The notes below the pieces were generated by a model. The model was given only the letters and a program-made list of their open reading frames with translations. It did no database searches and was not told the DNA's origin. Below are positions 26,780-35,883 of a stretch of DNA of 64,000 nucleotides, in pieces; the stretch's first letter is position 1; each line of letters begins with the position of its first letter. The stretch is from Arcticibacter sp045629565 (GTDB lineage: Bacteria; Bacteroidota; Bacteroidia; Sphingobacteriales; Sphingobacteriaceae), in NCBI RefSeq assembly GCF_045629565.1, contig NZ_JAZQRL010000063.1, forward strand, positions 21,875 through 85,874, read 5' to 3'. A program made the translations under genes and the position numbers.

Positions 26780-27268
26780 ATGAAAATAAAAGTTGGATTT
26801 GGTTTTGATGTACATCAATTAAAGAAGAACCATCCCTTCATTATCGGAGGAGTTCATCTTGATCATCATTCGGGAGCCTATGGTCACTCAGATGCAGATG
26901 TGTTATTGCATGCAATTTGTGATGCGTTGCTGGGTGCAGCTAACCTGGGAGATATAGGTTTTCATTTTTCCAACACCGACGATCGCTGGAAAGGCATCAG
27001 CAGTGCTCTTCTCTTAACGGAGTGTGTTCGCCTGATCTCAGAAAGAGGTTGGAAGATAGGAAATATCGACGCTATGCTTTGTCTTGAAGCTCCAAAGATT
27101 AATCCACACGTTCCGGCAATGAAGAAAAACATAGCCGAAGCAGCTGGTATCAGTGAAGATGATATTTCGATAAAAGCCACTACCAACGAAACGATGGGAT
27201 TCATCGGCAGGGAAGAAGGAGTGGTGGCCTATGCGGTTTGTTTAATAGAAAAACACCTTACGGCTTAA
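26780..27268 (+). CDS. ispF: 2-C-methyl-D-erythritol 2,4-cyclodiphosphate synthase
   Basis: 162 aa. MEP pathway of isoprenoid synthesis: makes the cyclic diphosphate from CDP-methylerythritol phosphate. The zinc ligands (Asp and His of GFDVHQ, His of GHSDADVLLHAICDALLG) and GDIGFHFSNTD are present, as is TTNETMGFIGREEGVVAYAVC at the end. Homotrimer. Stand-alone gene; the last 11 bases overlap the end of the small gene on the opposite strand. Confidence 0.95.
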   Translation: MKIKVGFGFDVHQLKKNHPFIIGGVHLDHHSGAYGHSDADVLLHAICDALLGAANLGDIGFHFSNTDDRWKGISSALLLTECVRLISERGWKIGNIDAMLCLEAPKINPHVPAMKKNIAEAAGISEDDISIKATTNETMGFIGREEGVVAYAVCLIEKHLTA

Positions 27269-27407
27269 CGTCAGTAAAGTCGACGCCACATTTATTACAA
27301 CCGCTTGCGCAGCCTTTATTCGAGCGCAAACTTCTGAAAACTAGCCGCCCTATATACGCTATTGCGAGGAGGAATAAGATCAAAACGATAATCTCCTGTG
27401 TATCCAT
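27258..27407 (-). CDS. FeoB-associated-type Cys-rich small membrane protein
   Basis: 49 aa, below usual size cut-offs. It reads MDTQEIIVLILFLLAIAYIG, then a basic turn (RLVFRSLRSNK) and a cysteine tail GCASGCNKCG with spacing C-x3-C-x2-C. One membrane helix plus a short Cys cluster is the pattern of the FeoB-associated family, presumed metal-binding. No feoA or feoB is nearby. A perfect -7 box (TATCTTTG, minus strand 27418-27411) lies only 3 nt before the ATG, which supports a real gene and suggests a leaderless mRNA. Its 3' end overlaps ispF by 11 bp, convergently. Confidence 0.72.
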   Translation of the reverse strand: MDTQEIIVLILFLLAIAYIGRLVFRSLRSNKGCASGCNKCGVDFTDVKP

Positions 27408-27410
27408 ACA

Positions 27411-27418
27411 CAAAGATA
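27411..27418 (-). promoter_or_regulatory. -7 box of the small Cys-rich gene
   Basis: On the minus strand the sequence reads TATCTTTG, a full TAnnTTTG, 3 nt before the start codon at 27407. No -33 TTG is seen. Confidence 0.45.
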
Positions 27419-27486
27419 AAGTTTTATTACTCCCTGATTGTCATTATATTTTAATGTTCAAACGCGGGATTTTATGAATTAAATCG

Positions 27487-27494
27487 TACCTTTG
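27487..27494 (+). promoter_or_regulatory. -7 box of typA
   Basis: TACCTTTG followed by CA, the same extended form as the rRNA-type promoter at 63871, 23 bp before the typA start. No clear -33 element. Confidence 0.5.
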
Positions 27495-27517
27495 CAAAAA
27501 ATTTTTTAGGGCATTAC

Positions 27518-29323
27518 ATGCAGAATATCAGAAACATTGCAATCATAGCACACGTTGACCATGGTAAAACTACGATGGTTGATAAAATTTTACACTCTTG
27601 TCAGTTATTCAGAGACAACGAACAAACAGGAGAGTTAATTTTAGATAATAACGATCTTGAACGTGAGCGAGGAATTACTATTGTAGCGAAAAACGTATCC
27701 GTAAACTACAAGGGAGTAAAAATTAACATCATCGATACCCCGGGTCACGCCGATTTCGGCGGAGAGGTAGAGCGGGTTCTTAAGATGACTGACGGTGTGA
27801 TTTTGCTCGTTGATGCATTCGAAGGAGCAATGCCTCAGACACGTTTTGTGACGCAAAAAGCGTTAGCATTAGGATTAAAGCCCATTGTGGTTGTAAACAA
27901 AGTTGACAAAGAAAACTGCCGCCCTGAGGAAGTTTATGAGTCTATCTTCGAATTGTTCTTCAACCTTGAGGCAACCGAGGATCAGCTTGACTTTCCAGTT
28001 ATCTATGGTTCTTCCAAACAAGGATGGATGAGCACTGACTGGAGACAGAAGACAGAAGACATTTTCCCATTACTTGACGCAATTTTAGAAAGCATTCCTC
28101 CGGCACCAGTTTCAGAAGGAACGCTTCAAATGCAGATTACTTCTCTTGATTATTCTTCTTTCGTTGGACGTATCGCTATTGGTCGCGTTGCCAGAGGCGA
28201 GATCAGAGAGAATATGCCGGTATCTTTAGTAAAACGCGATGGTACCATTCAGAAGTCACGTATTAAAGAGCTTTACACTTTTGAGGGTCTTGGAAAAATC
28301 AAAGCAAAAGAAGTTAAAGCGGGCGATATCTGCGCTGTTGTAGGTATTGATGGATTTGATATTGGCGATACTATTGCCGACTTCGAAAATCCTGAGCAGC
28401 TTGAAATCATACATATTGATGAGCCAACAATGAACATGTTGTTCACCATCAATAACTCGCCGTTCTTCGGTAAAGAAGGTAAGTTCGTAACCTCACGTCA
28501 CCTTCGTGACCGCCTTTACAAAGAGATGGAAAAAAATCTCGCATTAAAGGTTATCGAAACAGAATCTCCTGATGCCTATCTGGTTTACGGAAGAGGTATC
28601 CTGCACTTATCTGTACTAATCGAAACGATGCGTCGTGAAGGTTATGAGATACAAGTAGGACAGCCACAGGTTATTCTGAAAGAAATTGACGGAGTAAAAT
28701 GCGAGCCTATTGAAGTATTAATCGTTGATGTTCCTTCAGAAGTTTCCGGTAAGGTTATCGAATTAGTAACACAGCGTAAAGGTGAACTGTTGATTATGGA
28801 GCCTAAAGGCGACTTACAGCACCTGGAGTTTGATATCCCTGCCCGTGGTATTATCGGTTTAAGAAATAACGTGCTTACAGCAACGGCTGGTGAAGCAATC
28901 ATGGCGCACCGTTTCAAGGCTTATGAGCCATGGAAAGGTACAATCCCTGGAAGATCAAACGGTGTATTGATTTCTATGGATAAGGGTACTACCACTGCTT
29001 ATGCGATCGATAAACTACAAGACAGAGGCCGTTTCTTCATCGATCCGGGAACTGAGGTTTACGAAGGACAGATCATGGGAGAGCATATCCGTGAGAATGA
29101 CCTGGTCATCAACCTGACCAAAGGAAAGCAGCTTACTAACATGCGTGCATCCGGTACAGACGATAACACGCGTATCGCGCCAGCTATCAAGTTTTCATTG
29201 GAAGAAGCAATGGAGTATATCCAAAGCGATGAGTATATTGAAATCACTCCAAAGAGCATGCGTCTTCGCAAAATTTACTTAAATGAAGGCGAACGTAAGA
29301 TCAACGCCAAGAAATTTGTTTAG
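27518..29323 (+). CDS. typA: Ribosome-associated GTPase TypA/BipA
   Basis: 601 aa. Elongation-factor-like GTPase that binds the 70S ribosome and assists assembly and stress growth. G-domain motifs: AHVDHGKTTMVDKIL (G1), RERGITI (G2), DTPGHADFGGEVERV (G3), NKVDKENCRP (G4). Domains II, III, V and the BipA-specific C-terminus follow; RGIIGLRNNVLTATAGEAIM is typical. Single-gene unit, followed by a terminator. Confidence 0.96.
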   Translation: MQNIRNIAIIAHVDHGKTTMVDKILHSCQLFRDNEQTGELILDNNDLERERGITIVAKNVSVNYKGVKINIIDTPGHADFGGEVERVLKMTDGVILLVDAFEGAMPQTRFVTQKALALGLKPIVVVNKVDKENCRPEEVYESIFELFFNLEATEDQLDFPVIYGSSKQGWMSTDWRQKTEDIFPLLDAILESIPPAPVSEGTLQMQITSLDYSSFVGRIAIGRVARGEIRENMPVSLVKRDGTIQKSRIKELYTFEGLGKIKAKEVKAGDICAVVGIDGFDIGDTIADFENPEQLEIIHIDEPTMNMLFTINNSPFFGKEGKFVTSRHLRDRLYKEMEKNLALKVIETESPDAYLVYGRGILHLSVLIETMRREGYEIQVGQPQVILKEIDGVKCEPIEVLIVDVPSEVSGKVIELVTQRKGELLIMEPKGDLQHLEFDIPARGIIGLRNNVLTATAGEAIMAHRFKAYEPWKGTIPGRSNGVLISMDKGTTTAYAIDKLQDRGRFFIDPGTEVYEGQIMGEHIRENDLVINLTKGKQLTNMRASGTDDNTRIAPAIKFSLEEAMEYIQSDEYIEITPKSMRLRKIYLNEGERKINAKKFV

Positions 29324-29345
29324 TAGATAATTTCATTAATAGTTT

Positions 29346-29379
29346 AAAAGGCTGGTTCATAATGATCCAGCCTTTTTTT
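29346..29379 (+). terminator. Rho-independent terminator after typA
   Basis: 10-bp stem AAAAGGCTGG with CCAGCCTTTT around an 11-nt loop, continuing into a T-run. It lies 22 bp after the typA stop. Confidence 0.87.
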
Positions 29380-29485
29380 ATTCAACCACATCGGCAGTGC
29401 CGCCTTTATCTGTTACCCTTCCGACACTACTTTTTTATTTTCGTTAAGGGGAATCTTAGTATTTTCGGAAATTAATCTACTAAAA

Positions 29486-30250
29486 ATGCAGGAGCAGTCG
29501 GCCGAACATGTCATTACCTATTATAATGAGCATGTTCAAAACAAGCTAAACGATTATATCAAGGTCAATCCGCGAATTGAGGAAGCCTGGCGTACACTCA
29601 TCCGATATGCACCAGCAAAGCCGATGCGTATACTGGAAGTAGGCTGTGGAATAGGCAGTATCTGCGCCCGCATGAGTAAGCAGTGGCCCGATGCCGACGT
29701 TCACGGAATAGACATCAGCACCCATTCCATTCAAATTGCAGACAAGTTGTTCGGGAGCTCGAAGCTTAAGTTCACAAGTGGTATTCTTACAGAAGATACT
29801 TATGACACCCCTTTTGACCTGGTCGTTTTCATGGACGTCTACGAGCACATCGCCGTGTCAGACCGCCCCGTGGTACACGCATCCATCAAGAAGCTGCTGA
29901 ACAACAAAGGCCGGCTATTTTTGTCTGTGCCAACCCCTCACTATCTCAAATGGTCAGTAAAACACAAGCCTGAAACCATGCAGCCTGTTGACGAGCATAT
30001 CTCCTTCGATGTAATCGGTAAGCTCGCTTCCGACATACAGGCCGACGTACTGCTCTATCAGATTAAGGACATCTGGAACCAGGGAGATTATGCACATATC
30101 GTTTTGGAGAAGAACGATAATTTCGAAGCTGCCTTCTTTCATCAGAAACCTGTAAGCCTGCAGCAAAGATCAAGGCGGATCATCAATAAAGGTATGTACA
30201 GGCTGGGCAGTTTGCTCCGACGTACCTATGTCAGAAATAAGCTGAAGTAA
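29486..30250 (+). CDS. Class I SAM-dependent methyltransferase
   Basis: 254 aa. Motif I ILEVGCGIGSICARM at about residue 51, then VHGIDIS, and the post-motif FDLVVFMDVYEHIAV, the UbiE/Methyltransf_11 pattern. The C-terminal 60 residues are basic. It opens a run of glycan genes (GT4, flippase, two more glycosyltransferase genes), 1 bp before the GT4 gene, so the acceptor is probably a sugar or lipid-linked glycan, but this is inferred from position only. Confidence 0.8.
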   Translation: MQEQSAEHVITYYNEHVQNKLNDYIKVNPRIEEAWRTLIRYAPAKPMRILEVGCGIGSICARMSKQWPDADVHGIDISTHSIQIADKLFGSSKLKFTSGILTEDTYDTPFDLVVFMDVYEHIAVSDRPVVHASIKKLLNNKGRLFLSVPTPHYLKWSVKHKPETMQPVDEHISFDVIGKLASDIQADVLLYQIKDIWNQGDYAHIVLEKNDNFEAAFFHQKPVSLQQRSRRIINKGMYRLGSLLRRTYVRNKLK

Positions 30251-30251
30251 C

Positions 30252-31385
30252 ATGGCTAAACTCTGCATTATCAAACCCAATCCTTCCACCTATTCGGAGA
30301 CCTTCATCCAGTCTCATATCGATTTCCTGCCGATGGAGAAAAAGATCCTCTACGGGGGCGCTTTTCCGCTTTACAAGGAAGACGGAAGCTTTCTCATTCC
30401 CACTTTCTGGGGCATCGCCAGCTATCTCTTTCAGAAGCGGGTCTTAAAGAAACGAGATATTCCAGTGCGCACAAAAGCGCTGATGACCTATCTGAAAAAG
30501 GAAAAGATAGATGTCGTACTGGCCGAATACGGCACAACAGGAGCCATGGTAACCGAGGCCTGTAAGCTCGCTGATATCCCATTAGTGATCCATTTTCATG
30601 GGGCCGATGCGCACCATCGTCCAACAATCAACGAATACAAAGACTGGTACCGTCGCGCATTCCAATATGCTGCAACCATCATCGGTGTATCCAATGATAT
30701 GATCAATAGCCTGCATCAGCTCGGGGCACCGCAGGAGAAGTTGGTGCTGAACCCTTATGGAATCAATACAGAACGTTTTGCCCCGTCGGATGAAAAAGCA
30801 GTCCGGAGCAGCAACTTTCTCTTCGTTGGCCGCTTTGTCAGCAAGAAGTCCCCCCAAACAACTATAAAAGCCTTTTACGAAGTTTTGCAACGCTTTCCTG
30901 AGGCCAGGCTGGTCATGGCGGGAGGAGGTCCCTTGCTGGAAGAATCAAAGGCACTTACTCAGGAACTCGGTATCGCTGATCAGGTAGAATTCCCCGGAGT
31001 GCTGCCATCCGATGAAATCAGCCAGCTGCTAAAACAGAGCTGTTGCTTCGTCCAGCACTCGGTTACACCGCCCGATGGAGATATGGAAGGTACTCCTAAT
31101 ACCATTCTGGAAGCCGCAGCAGCGGGTCTGCCTATCGTTAGTACCCGGCACGCCGGGATCAAGGAAGCGGTTATCGAAGGAACAACCGGCTATCTGGTCA
31201 ACGAATACGATACAGCAGGAATGGCGGAGAAAATGATCATGATCCTTTCATCCCCCGAGCAAGCAGCAGCGATGGGACGCGAGGGCAGAAAGCACATCAT
31301 GGCAAACTACACGCTCTCCGACCGCATCGCCAGGCTAAATTCCATACTCGAAGACGCAATCGCAAAAAAATACAAGTACTCCTAA
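30252..31385 (+). CDS. Glycosyltransferase family 4
   Basis: 377 aa, GT-B fold. The C-terminal donor domain has NPYGINTERFAP, FLFVGRFVSKKSPQTTIKAF, and an E-x7-E in DMEGTPNTILEAAAAGLPIV. The N-terminal acceptor half contains HFHGADAHHRP. Transfers a sugar from an activated donor during surface-glycan assembly; the sugar cannot be read from sequence. Overlaps the flippase gene by one base (TAATG). Confidence 0.88.
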   Translation: MAKLCIIKPNPSTYSETFIQSHIDFLPMEKKILYGGAFPLYKEDGSFLIPTFWGIASYLFQKRVLKKRDIPVRTKALMTYLKKEKIDVVLAEYGTTGAMVTEACKLADIPLVIHFHGADAHHRPTINEYKDWYRRAFQYAATIIGVSNDMINSLHQLGAPQEKLVLNPYGINTERFAPSDEKAVRSSNFLFVGRFVSKKSPQTTIKAFYEVLQRFPEARLVMAGGGPLLEESKALTQELGIADQVEFPGVLPSDEISQLLKQSCCFVQHSVTPPDGDMEGTPNTILEAAAAGLPIVSTRHAGIKEAVIEGTTGYLVNEYDTAGMAEKMIMILSSPEQAAAMGREGRKHIMANYTLSDRIARLNSILEDAIAKKYKYS

Positions 31386-32878
31386 TGAACCTATTACAGA
31401 AGCAGGGGTTTTATAACAGCATTATTTTATACGCCGGTACGGTACTGGGTTTTCTGAACCTGGTCATTCTATTCCAGCGTATCCTCACCAAAGAGGAAAT
31501 AGGCTTTTATACCCTTGTGATAACGGTTTCCGGACTCTACGCCCAGATCGCCTCTTTGGGCATCAATGGAGTTATCCTCAAATATTTTCCGGTATTCCGC
31601 ACTGAAGATAAAACCCACAAAGGCTTTATATCGCTCGTGGTGCTGTGGAGTACCCTTAGCTTTCTGGCCTTCACCTTGCTATTCGTATTATTCAAAGGCT
31701 TCGTGATGAACCAATATGAAGACAAGGCAGGAGGCGGACTGATGGTGCAGCATTATTACTATCTCATTCCGATATCTTTCCTGACTCTGTTGTTCACCAT
31801 CCTGGAGAGCCTGGCCCGTACCGTTTTTAAAAATGTATTTTCAGCTTTCCTCAAGGAGTTCCTTCTTCGCTTCATCACCAGCATTACCGTCTTGATGATG
31901 GGCGCTACATGGTTCGGTTATGACGGGTTTCTACATGCCTATCTCGTCGCAAACGCTTTAATCGCATGTTTGCTGTGGTACCATATTGCCAAAGGCAAGC
32001 ATTTTAAGCTGGCGCCTATCACCCCCGAAGTAAAGTCGCATCGTAAGGAGCTTTTGAACTACGGACTATTCTCTGTCATAAGCGGAGGCTCGTTTGGCCT
32101 GGTTCAGGGTATGGCCGTGCTGATGCTAAGCGTGATAGCCGACAGGTCACTGGAGCTCGTAGGTATCTATGGTACCTTTTTCGGGATAGCCGTTGTCATC
32201 AGCCTGCCTGCCAAGGCACTTGGACGAACCTCGTACCAAATCGTTTCAGAAGCCTGGGCACAAAACGACCTTAAAAAGATTGATCGCATCTACAAAAAGA
32301 CATCGCTTGTCCAGTTTATTATTGGATGCCTGTTGCTTATCGGGTTGATCATCAACTACGATCATATTCTTTTCCTGATGAACAGACCCGAATATAGTCA
32401 GTATTTCTGGGTCTTTGTCATTGTAGGATTGACCTTCCTGGTCGACATTACCGGGGGGCTGAATGGCCAGATCATCAACTTCTCCAGGTATTACCGTTAT
32501 ACCACGTATATGATCACGGCAGCAGTTTTCGTATGCGCCTTCCTGAACTGGCTGCTGATTCCGCACTTCGGTCTGGTCGGCGCTGCATTATCTTATCTCT
32601 TGATCATGGTCATCCTGAACTTTCTCTATTGGTTGTTCATCCTGGTTAAGTTCAAGCTGCAGCCCTTCGATGCCAAGTACCTGGCTGTGCTGCTGATCTC
32701 TGCCCTGAGTCTAGCCGTCGGTTTCTACATGCCCGTCATCGATAATATTCTTCTGGATATCGCTCTGCGTTCGGTGGCCGCCACGCTGGTGTTCACCGGC
32801 TCCATCCTCGGCTTCCATATCTCCGAAGATATTAATGAATTATACAGGAATGCCCTTACTAAAGCAGGCCTTAAGTAA
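31385..32878 (+). CDS. Wzx-type polysaccharide flippase (MATE/MOP superfamily)
   Basis: 497 aa with about 12-14 hydrophobic segments across the whole length. The N-terminal helices (GFYNSIILYAGTVLGFLNLVILFQ) and the RILTKEEIGFYTLVITVSGLYAQIASLGI loop fit polysaccharide biosynthesis flippases, which move lipid-linked oligosaccharides to the periplasm. Translationally coupled to the GT4 gene. No Wzy polymerase is seen in the cluster. Confidence 0.86.
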   Translation: MNLLQKQGFYNSIILYAGTVLGFLNLVILFQRILTKEEIGFYTLVITVSGLYAQIASLGINGVILKYFPVFRTEDKTHKGFISLVVLWSTLSFLAFTLLFVLFKGFVMNQYEDKAGGGLMVQHYYYLIPISFLTLLFTILESLARTVFKNVFSAFLKEFLLRFITSITVLMMGATWFGYDGFLHAYLVANALIACLLWYHIAKGKHFKLAPITPEVKSHRKELLNYGLFSVISGGSFGLVQGMAVLMLSVIADRSLELVGIYGTFFGIAVVISLPAKALGRTSYQIVSEAWAQNDLKKIDRIYKKTSLVQFIIGCLLLIGLIINYDHILFLMNRPEYSQYFWVFVIVGLTFLVDITGGLNGQIINFSRYYRYTTYMITAAVFVCAFLNWLLIPHFGLVGAALSYLLIMVILNFLYWLFILVKFKLQPFDAKYLAVLLISALSLAVGFYMPVIDNILLDIALRSVAATLVFTGSILGFHISEDINELYRNALTKAGLK

Positions 32879-32891
32879 TTATCTTTCACTG

Positions 32892-32920
32892 TTTGCGGAT
32901 ACAGAAAATTGTTAGTTTTG
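32892..32920 (+). promoter_or_regulatory. Promoter of the GT-A gene, close to the start codon
   Basis: TTTG at 32892-32895, 17 bp spacer, TAGTTTTG at 32913-32920. Both elements fit the Bacteroidota consensus. The start codon follows after 6 nt, so transcription probably begins at or next to the ATG. Confidence 0.6.
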
Positions 32921-32926
32921 CATACT

Positions 32927-33838
32927 ATGCAAAATCTGGCACCTATAGCTTTATTCGTTTACAACCGTCCCGATCACGCACGCCGTACGATCGCTTTTCT
33001 GAAGAAAAACTTTCTGGCAGAAGAGTCACGTCTGTTCATCTTTTCAGATGCTGCCCGGCCCGGGGATGAGGAAAAAGTAAATGAAGTTCGTGAGCTGATT
33101 GCCAGTGTAGAGGGCTTCAAAAGTGTGGAGGTGGTAAAACGACCTCATAACTACGGATTAGCCAATTCTGTCATCGACGGCGTTACGCGTCTTTCAACGC
33201 AATACGGCAAAGTGATCGTATTGGAGGACGATGTCATCACCTCGCCACACACACTCCAGTATTTCAACGAAGGACTGAGAAAGTACGAGCATGTCGATCA
33301 GGTGATGCATATCACCGCATATATGTACAACCTCAAAGAGAACACTCTTCCCGAAACCTTCTTCCTGCGCATAGCAAGCAGCCAGGCCTGGGCCACCTGG
33401 GACAGGGCATGGAAGTTTTTTGAGCCGGATATCGACTTGCTGATGAGCAAATTTGACAAAGAGTCCAAGCATGCTTTCGAGGTGGAGGGAGCCATGAATT
33501 TCTGGAAGCACATGAAACAATTTAAGGCGGGCAAAAATAATTCATGGGCCATTCGCTGGTATGCGTCCGTGTTCCTGAATGGAGGACTTTCGCTGAACCC
33601 GCGTGTCTCGTTAATCGATAATATCGGTCACGACGGCACCGGTGTACACTCGGCAGTCGGCGAGATCTACCGCAGCCCCATCTATCCAAAGAGAATCACC
33701 AGCTACCCTGAGCAAATCGAAGAACACCCCGAAGCCTTCGCTATATTGAAGAATTTCCTTAAGCACCGCAAGGGAAGCCTGCTCAAACGCAGTATCCGGT
33801 ATTTCAACCATGTTATTACCAAGCTCAAAGCCAGGTAA
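32927..33838 (+). CDS. GT-A fold glycosyltransferase
   Basis: 303 aa from the ATG at 32927. A TTG six codons upstream lies inside the predicted promoter and is rejected. The N-terminal LAPIALFVYNRPDHARRTIAFLKKN and IVLEDDVITSPHTLQYFNEGL with its Glu-Asp-Asp metal motif are those of a GT-A transferase related to GT2 and GNT-I families. Later parts (ASSQAWATWDRAWKFF, NSWAIRWYASVFLNGG) are typical of this clade. It follows the flippase after 48 bp and appears to have its own promoter. Confidence 0.82.
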   Translation: MQNLAPIALFVYNRPDHARRTIAFLKKNFLAEESRLFIFSDAARPGDEEKVNEVRELIASVEGFKSVEVVKRPHNYGLANSVIDGVTRLSTQYGKVIVLEDDVITSPHTLQYFNEGLRKYEHVDQVMHITAYMYNLKENTLPETFFLRIASSQAWATWDRAWKFFEPDIDLLMSKFDKESKHAFEVEGAMNFWKHMKQFKAGKNNSWAIRWYASVFLNGGLSLNPRVSLIDNIGHDGTGVHSAVGEIYRSPIYPKRITSYPEQIEEHPEAFAILKNFLKHRKGSLLKRSIRYFNHVITKLKAR

Positions 33839-33858
33839 AAGATGTATTTTTACGAACG

Positions 33859-35883
33859 GTGAGGGTAGTTCATTTAAACACATACGATGGGAACGGCGGT
33901 GCCGGCCGGGCGTGTCTCAGATTGCATCGGGCTTTGCTTGCCCAGGGAGTACAATCAGAGGTCTGGGTTTACTATAAATTTGGTTCAAATCCGCAAATCC
34001 AAACCTTCTCAGGTTCGCTGATCTCACGTGGTCTTTCCGCATTTGCTATTTTATTCGAGCGCTACTACTCGTCTTATATTTCAAAACCGCTGAAGATTCC
34101 ATTTTCAGCATCTGTCTGCGGAAAAGATATCACCCGGAACAAGGCGGTGCAGGAAGCCGACATCATTCATATTCACTGGATCAATCACGCCTTCTTACGT
34201 CCCGAAGATTTAGCCGGCCTCAGTAAGCTAGGCAAGCCTGTAGTCTGGACGTTCCATGATAGCAACGCCTTTACGGGCGGGTGCCATGTTCGCTATAGCT
34301 GTGATCATTTCGAAAATGAGTGCGGCAATTGTCCCATTCTTAAAAACGAAAATCCTGATGATCAGTCTCACAAGCTTTGGAAACGCAAGCGAAAGGCCTA
34401 TCAGAAACTTAACTTCTCTATTGTAGCTCCGAGCCGATGGATGCATGATTCTATACGCCGTAGTTCACTACTGAAGCACTCCAAAGTAGACGTTATCCCC
34501 AATACCCTGGAAACGGATATCTTCCGTCCATGGGATAAGAAGGCGGCGCGTAAAGCCCTCGGATTACCTGAAGACAAGTTTATCATGCTGAGTGGCTTTA
34601 TGCCATCCCGTAAAGACCTGCACAAAGGAACCCCTTATCTCCTGGAAGCATTGCAAATGCTCGTCGACAAATCGATGGTTAATAAGCAAGAGGTTGAATT
34701 GATCATCTTTGGAAATAAGGACACCGCCCAGGTGCCCGAATTTGCGGTAAGCACTACATTTCTCGGCACCATCTCGGATGACGAGAAGCTGAGCATGTGT
34801 TACAGTGCGGCCGACGTGTTTCTGACACCTTCACTGGAAGATAATCTCCCCAATACAGTTATGGAGAGCCTTTCGTGCGGAACGCCCGTAGTTGCCTTTA
34901 CGACCGGCGGTATTCCGGATATGGTTACACATCAGGAGAATGGATACCTGGCCAAGTACAAGTCCTCAGACGACTTTGCTAACGGTATCTCCTGGGTCTA
35001 CGGGCATACAGACCGGAACCAGCTAAACATCGCTGCAAGAGAAGCCGTCATGGCACGCTTTTCCGAAAAAGTCATTGCCGCTAAACACGTCGCAGTCTAT
35101 AACGAGGTGTCCGGCAACGCTGAGCCTTCAACTTTCCGGCCGCTGCTCTCGGTAATTACAGTGGTATACAACAATGTGGAAGATATAGAGCGTACCGTCC
35201 GCTCAGTAATTAATCAAACCTATCAGAACATCGAGTATATTGTTATAGACGGCGGATCTACCGATGGTACACTGGAGGCACTTCAGCGCTATGCGCCAAA
35301 GATAAACAGGCTGGTTAGCGAGAAAGACGCGGGTATTTACGATGCCATGAATAAAGGTCTCGCGCTCGCCAGTGGCGACTACATACTGTTCATGAATTCG
35401 GGCGACGAGATTTACGCTCCCGACACAGTAGCGAATATCTTCCATTCGGCAGATAATGCCGATATCTATTATGGAGAAACGGAGATGTATAACGAACGCT
35501 GGGAAAGTCTTGGCCGCAGGCGCCATCAGGCTCCTAAGCGATTAACCCATTCAAGTTTCCGGTACGGAATGAGTGTCAGTCACCAGGCCATCTATATCAA
35601 ACGTGCCATTGCCGGGCCCTATGACCTCCAATATCAGCTCAGTGCAGACATTGATTGGATACTGAGCGCTATCAAGAAGGCACACAACATTCGGTATGTA
35701 GATTCGTATGTGGCTAAATATCTTGTAGGCGGCATGTCAAAGCAAAAACACCGGCAGAGCCTTATGGAGCGCTTCCAGATCTTCAGCAAACACTATGGTA
35801 CGCTACCCAACATTTTTTATCATGTCGTGATCACTATAAAGCTCGCTGCCTACTACCTCCGCCATAGGCGAACTAACGACTAA
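33859..35883 (+). CDS. Fused glycosyltransferase: GT4 domain + GT2 domain
   Basis: 674 aa. GTG start at 33859. Residues 1 to about 415 form a WcaC-like GT4 enzyme: HLNTYDGNGGAGRACLRLHR, TFHDSNAFTGGCHVRYSCDHF with a small Cys cluster, and FLTPSLEDNLPNTVMESL, where the usual first Glu of E-x7-E is Asp. From about 427 a complete GT2 (GT-A) enzyme follows: LLSVITVVYNNVEDIERTV, DGGSTDGT near 464 and MNSGDE near 514. Both parts look catalytically complete, so one chain may add two sugars. Last gene of the glycan cluster. Confidence 0.88.
   Translation: MRVVHLNTYDGNGGAGRACLRLHRALLAQGVQSEVWVYYKFGSNPQIQTFSGSLISRGLSAFAILFERYYSSYISKPLKIPFSASVCGKDITRNKAVQEADIIHIHWINHAFLRPEDLAGLSKLGKPVVWTFHDSNAFTGGCHVRYSCDHFENECGNCPILKNENPDDQSHKLWKRKRKAYQKLNFSIVAPSRWMHDSIRRSSLLKHSKVDVIPNTLETDIFRPWDKKAARKALGLPEDKFIMLSGFMPSRKDLHKGTPYLLEALQMLVDKSMVNKQEVELIIFGNKDTAQVPEFAVSTTFLGTISDDEKLSMCYSAADVFLTPSLEDNLPNTVMESLSCGTPVVAFTTGGIPDMVTHQENGYLAKYKSSDDFANGISWVYGHTDRNQLNIAAREAVMARFSEKVIAAKHVAVYNEVSGNAEPSTFRPLLSVITVVYNNVEDIERTVRSVINQTYQNIEYIVIDGGSTDGTLEALQRYAPKINRLVSEKDAGIYDAMNKGLALASGDYILFMNSGDEIYAPDTVANIFHSADNADIYYGETEMYNERWESLGRRRHQAPKRLTHSSFRYGMSVSHQAIYIKRAIAGPYDLQYQLSADIDWILSAIKKAHNIRYVDSYVAKYLVGGMSKQKHRQSLMERFQIFSKHYGTLPNIFYHVVITIKLAAYYLRHRRTND

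Noticed and set aside
27238..27477. 79-aa plus-strand frame between ispF and typA
   Set aside because: Antisense to the small Cys-rich gene on the minus strand, which is much better supported.
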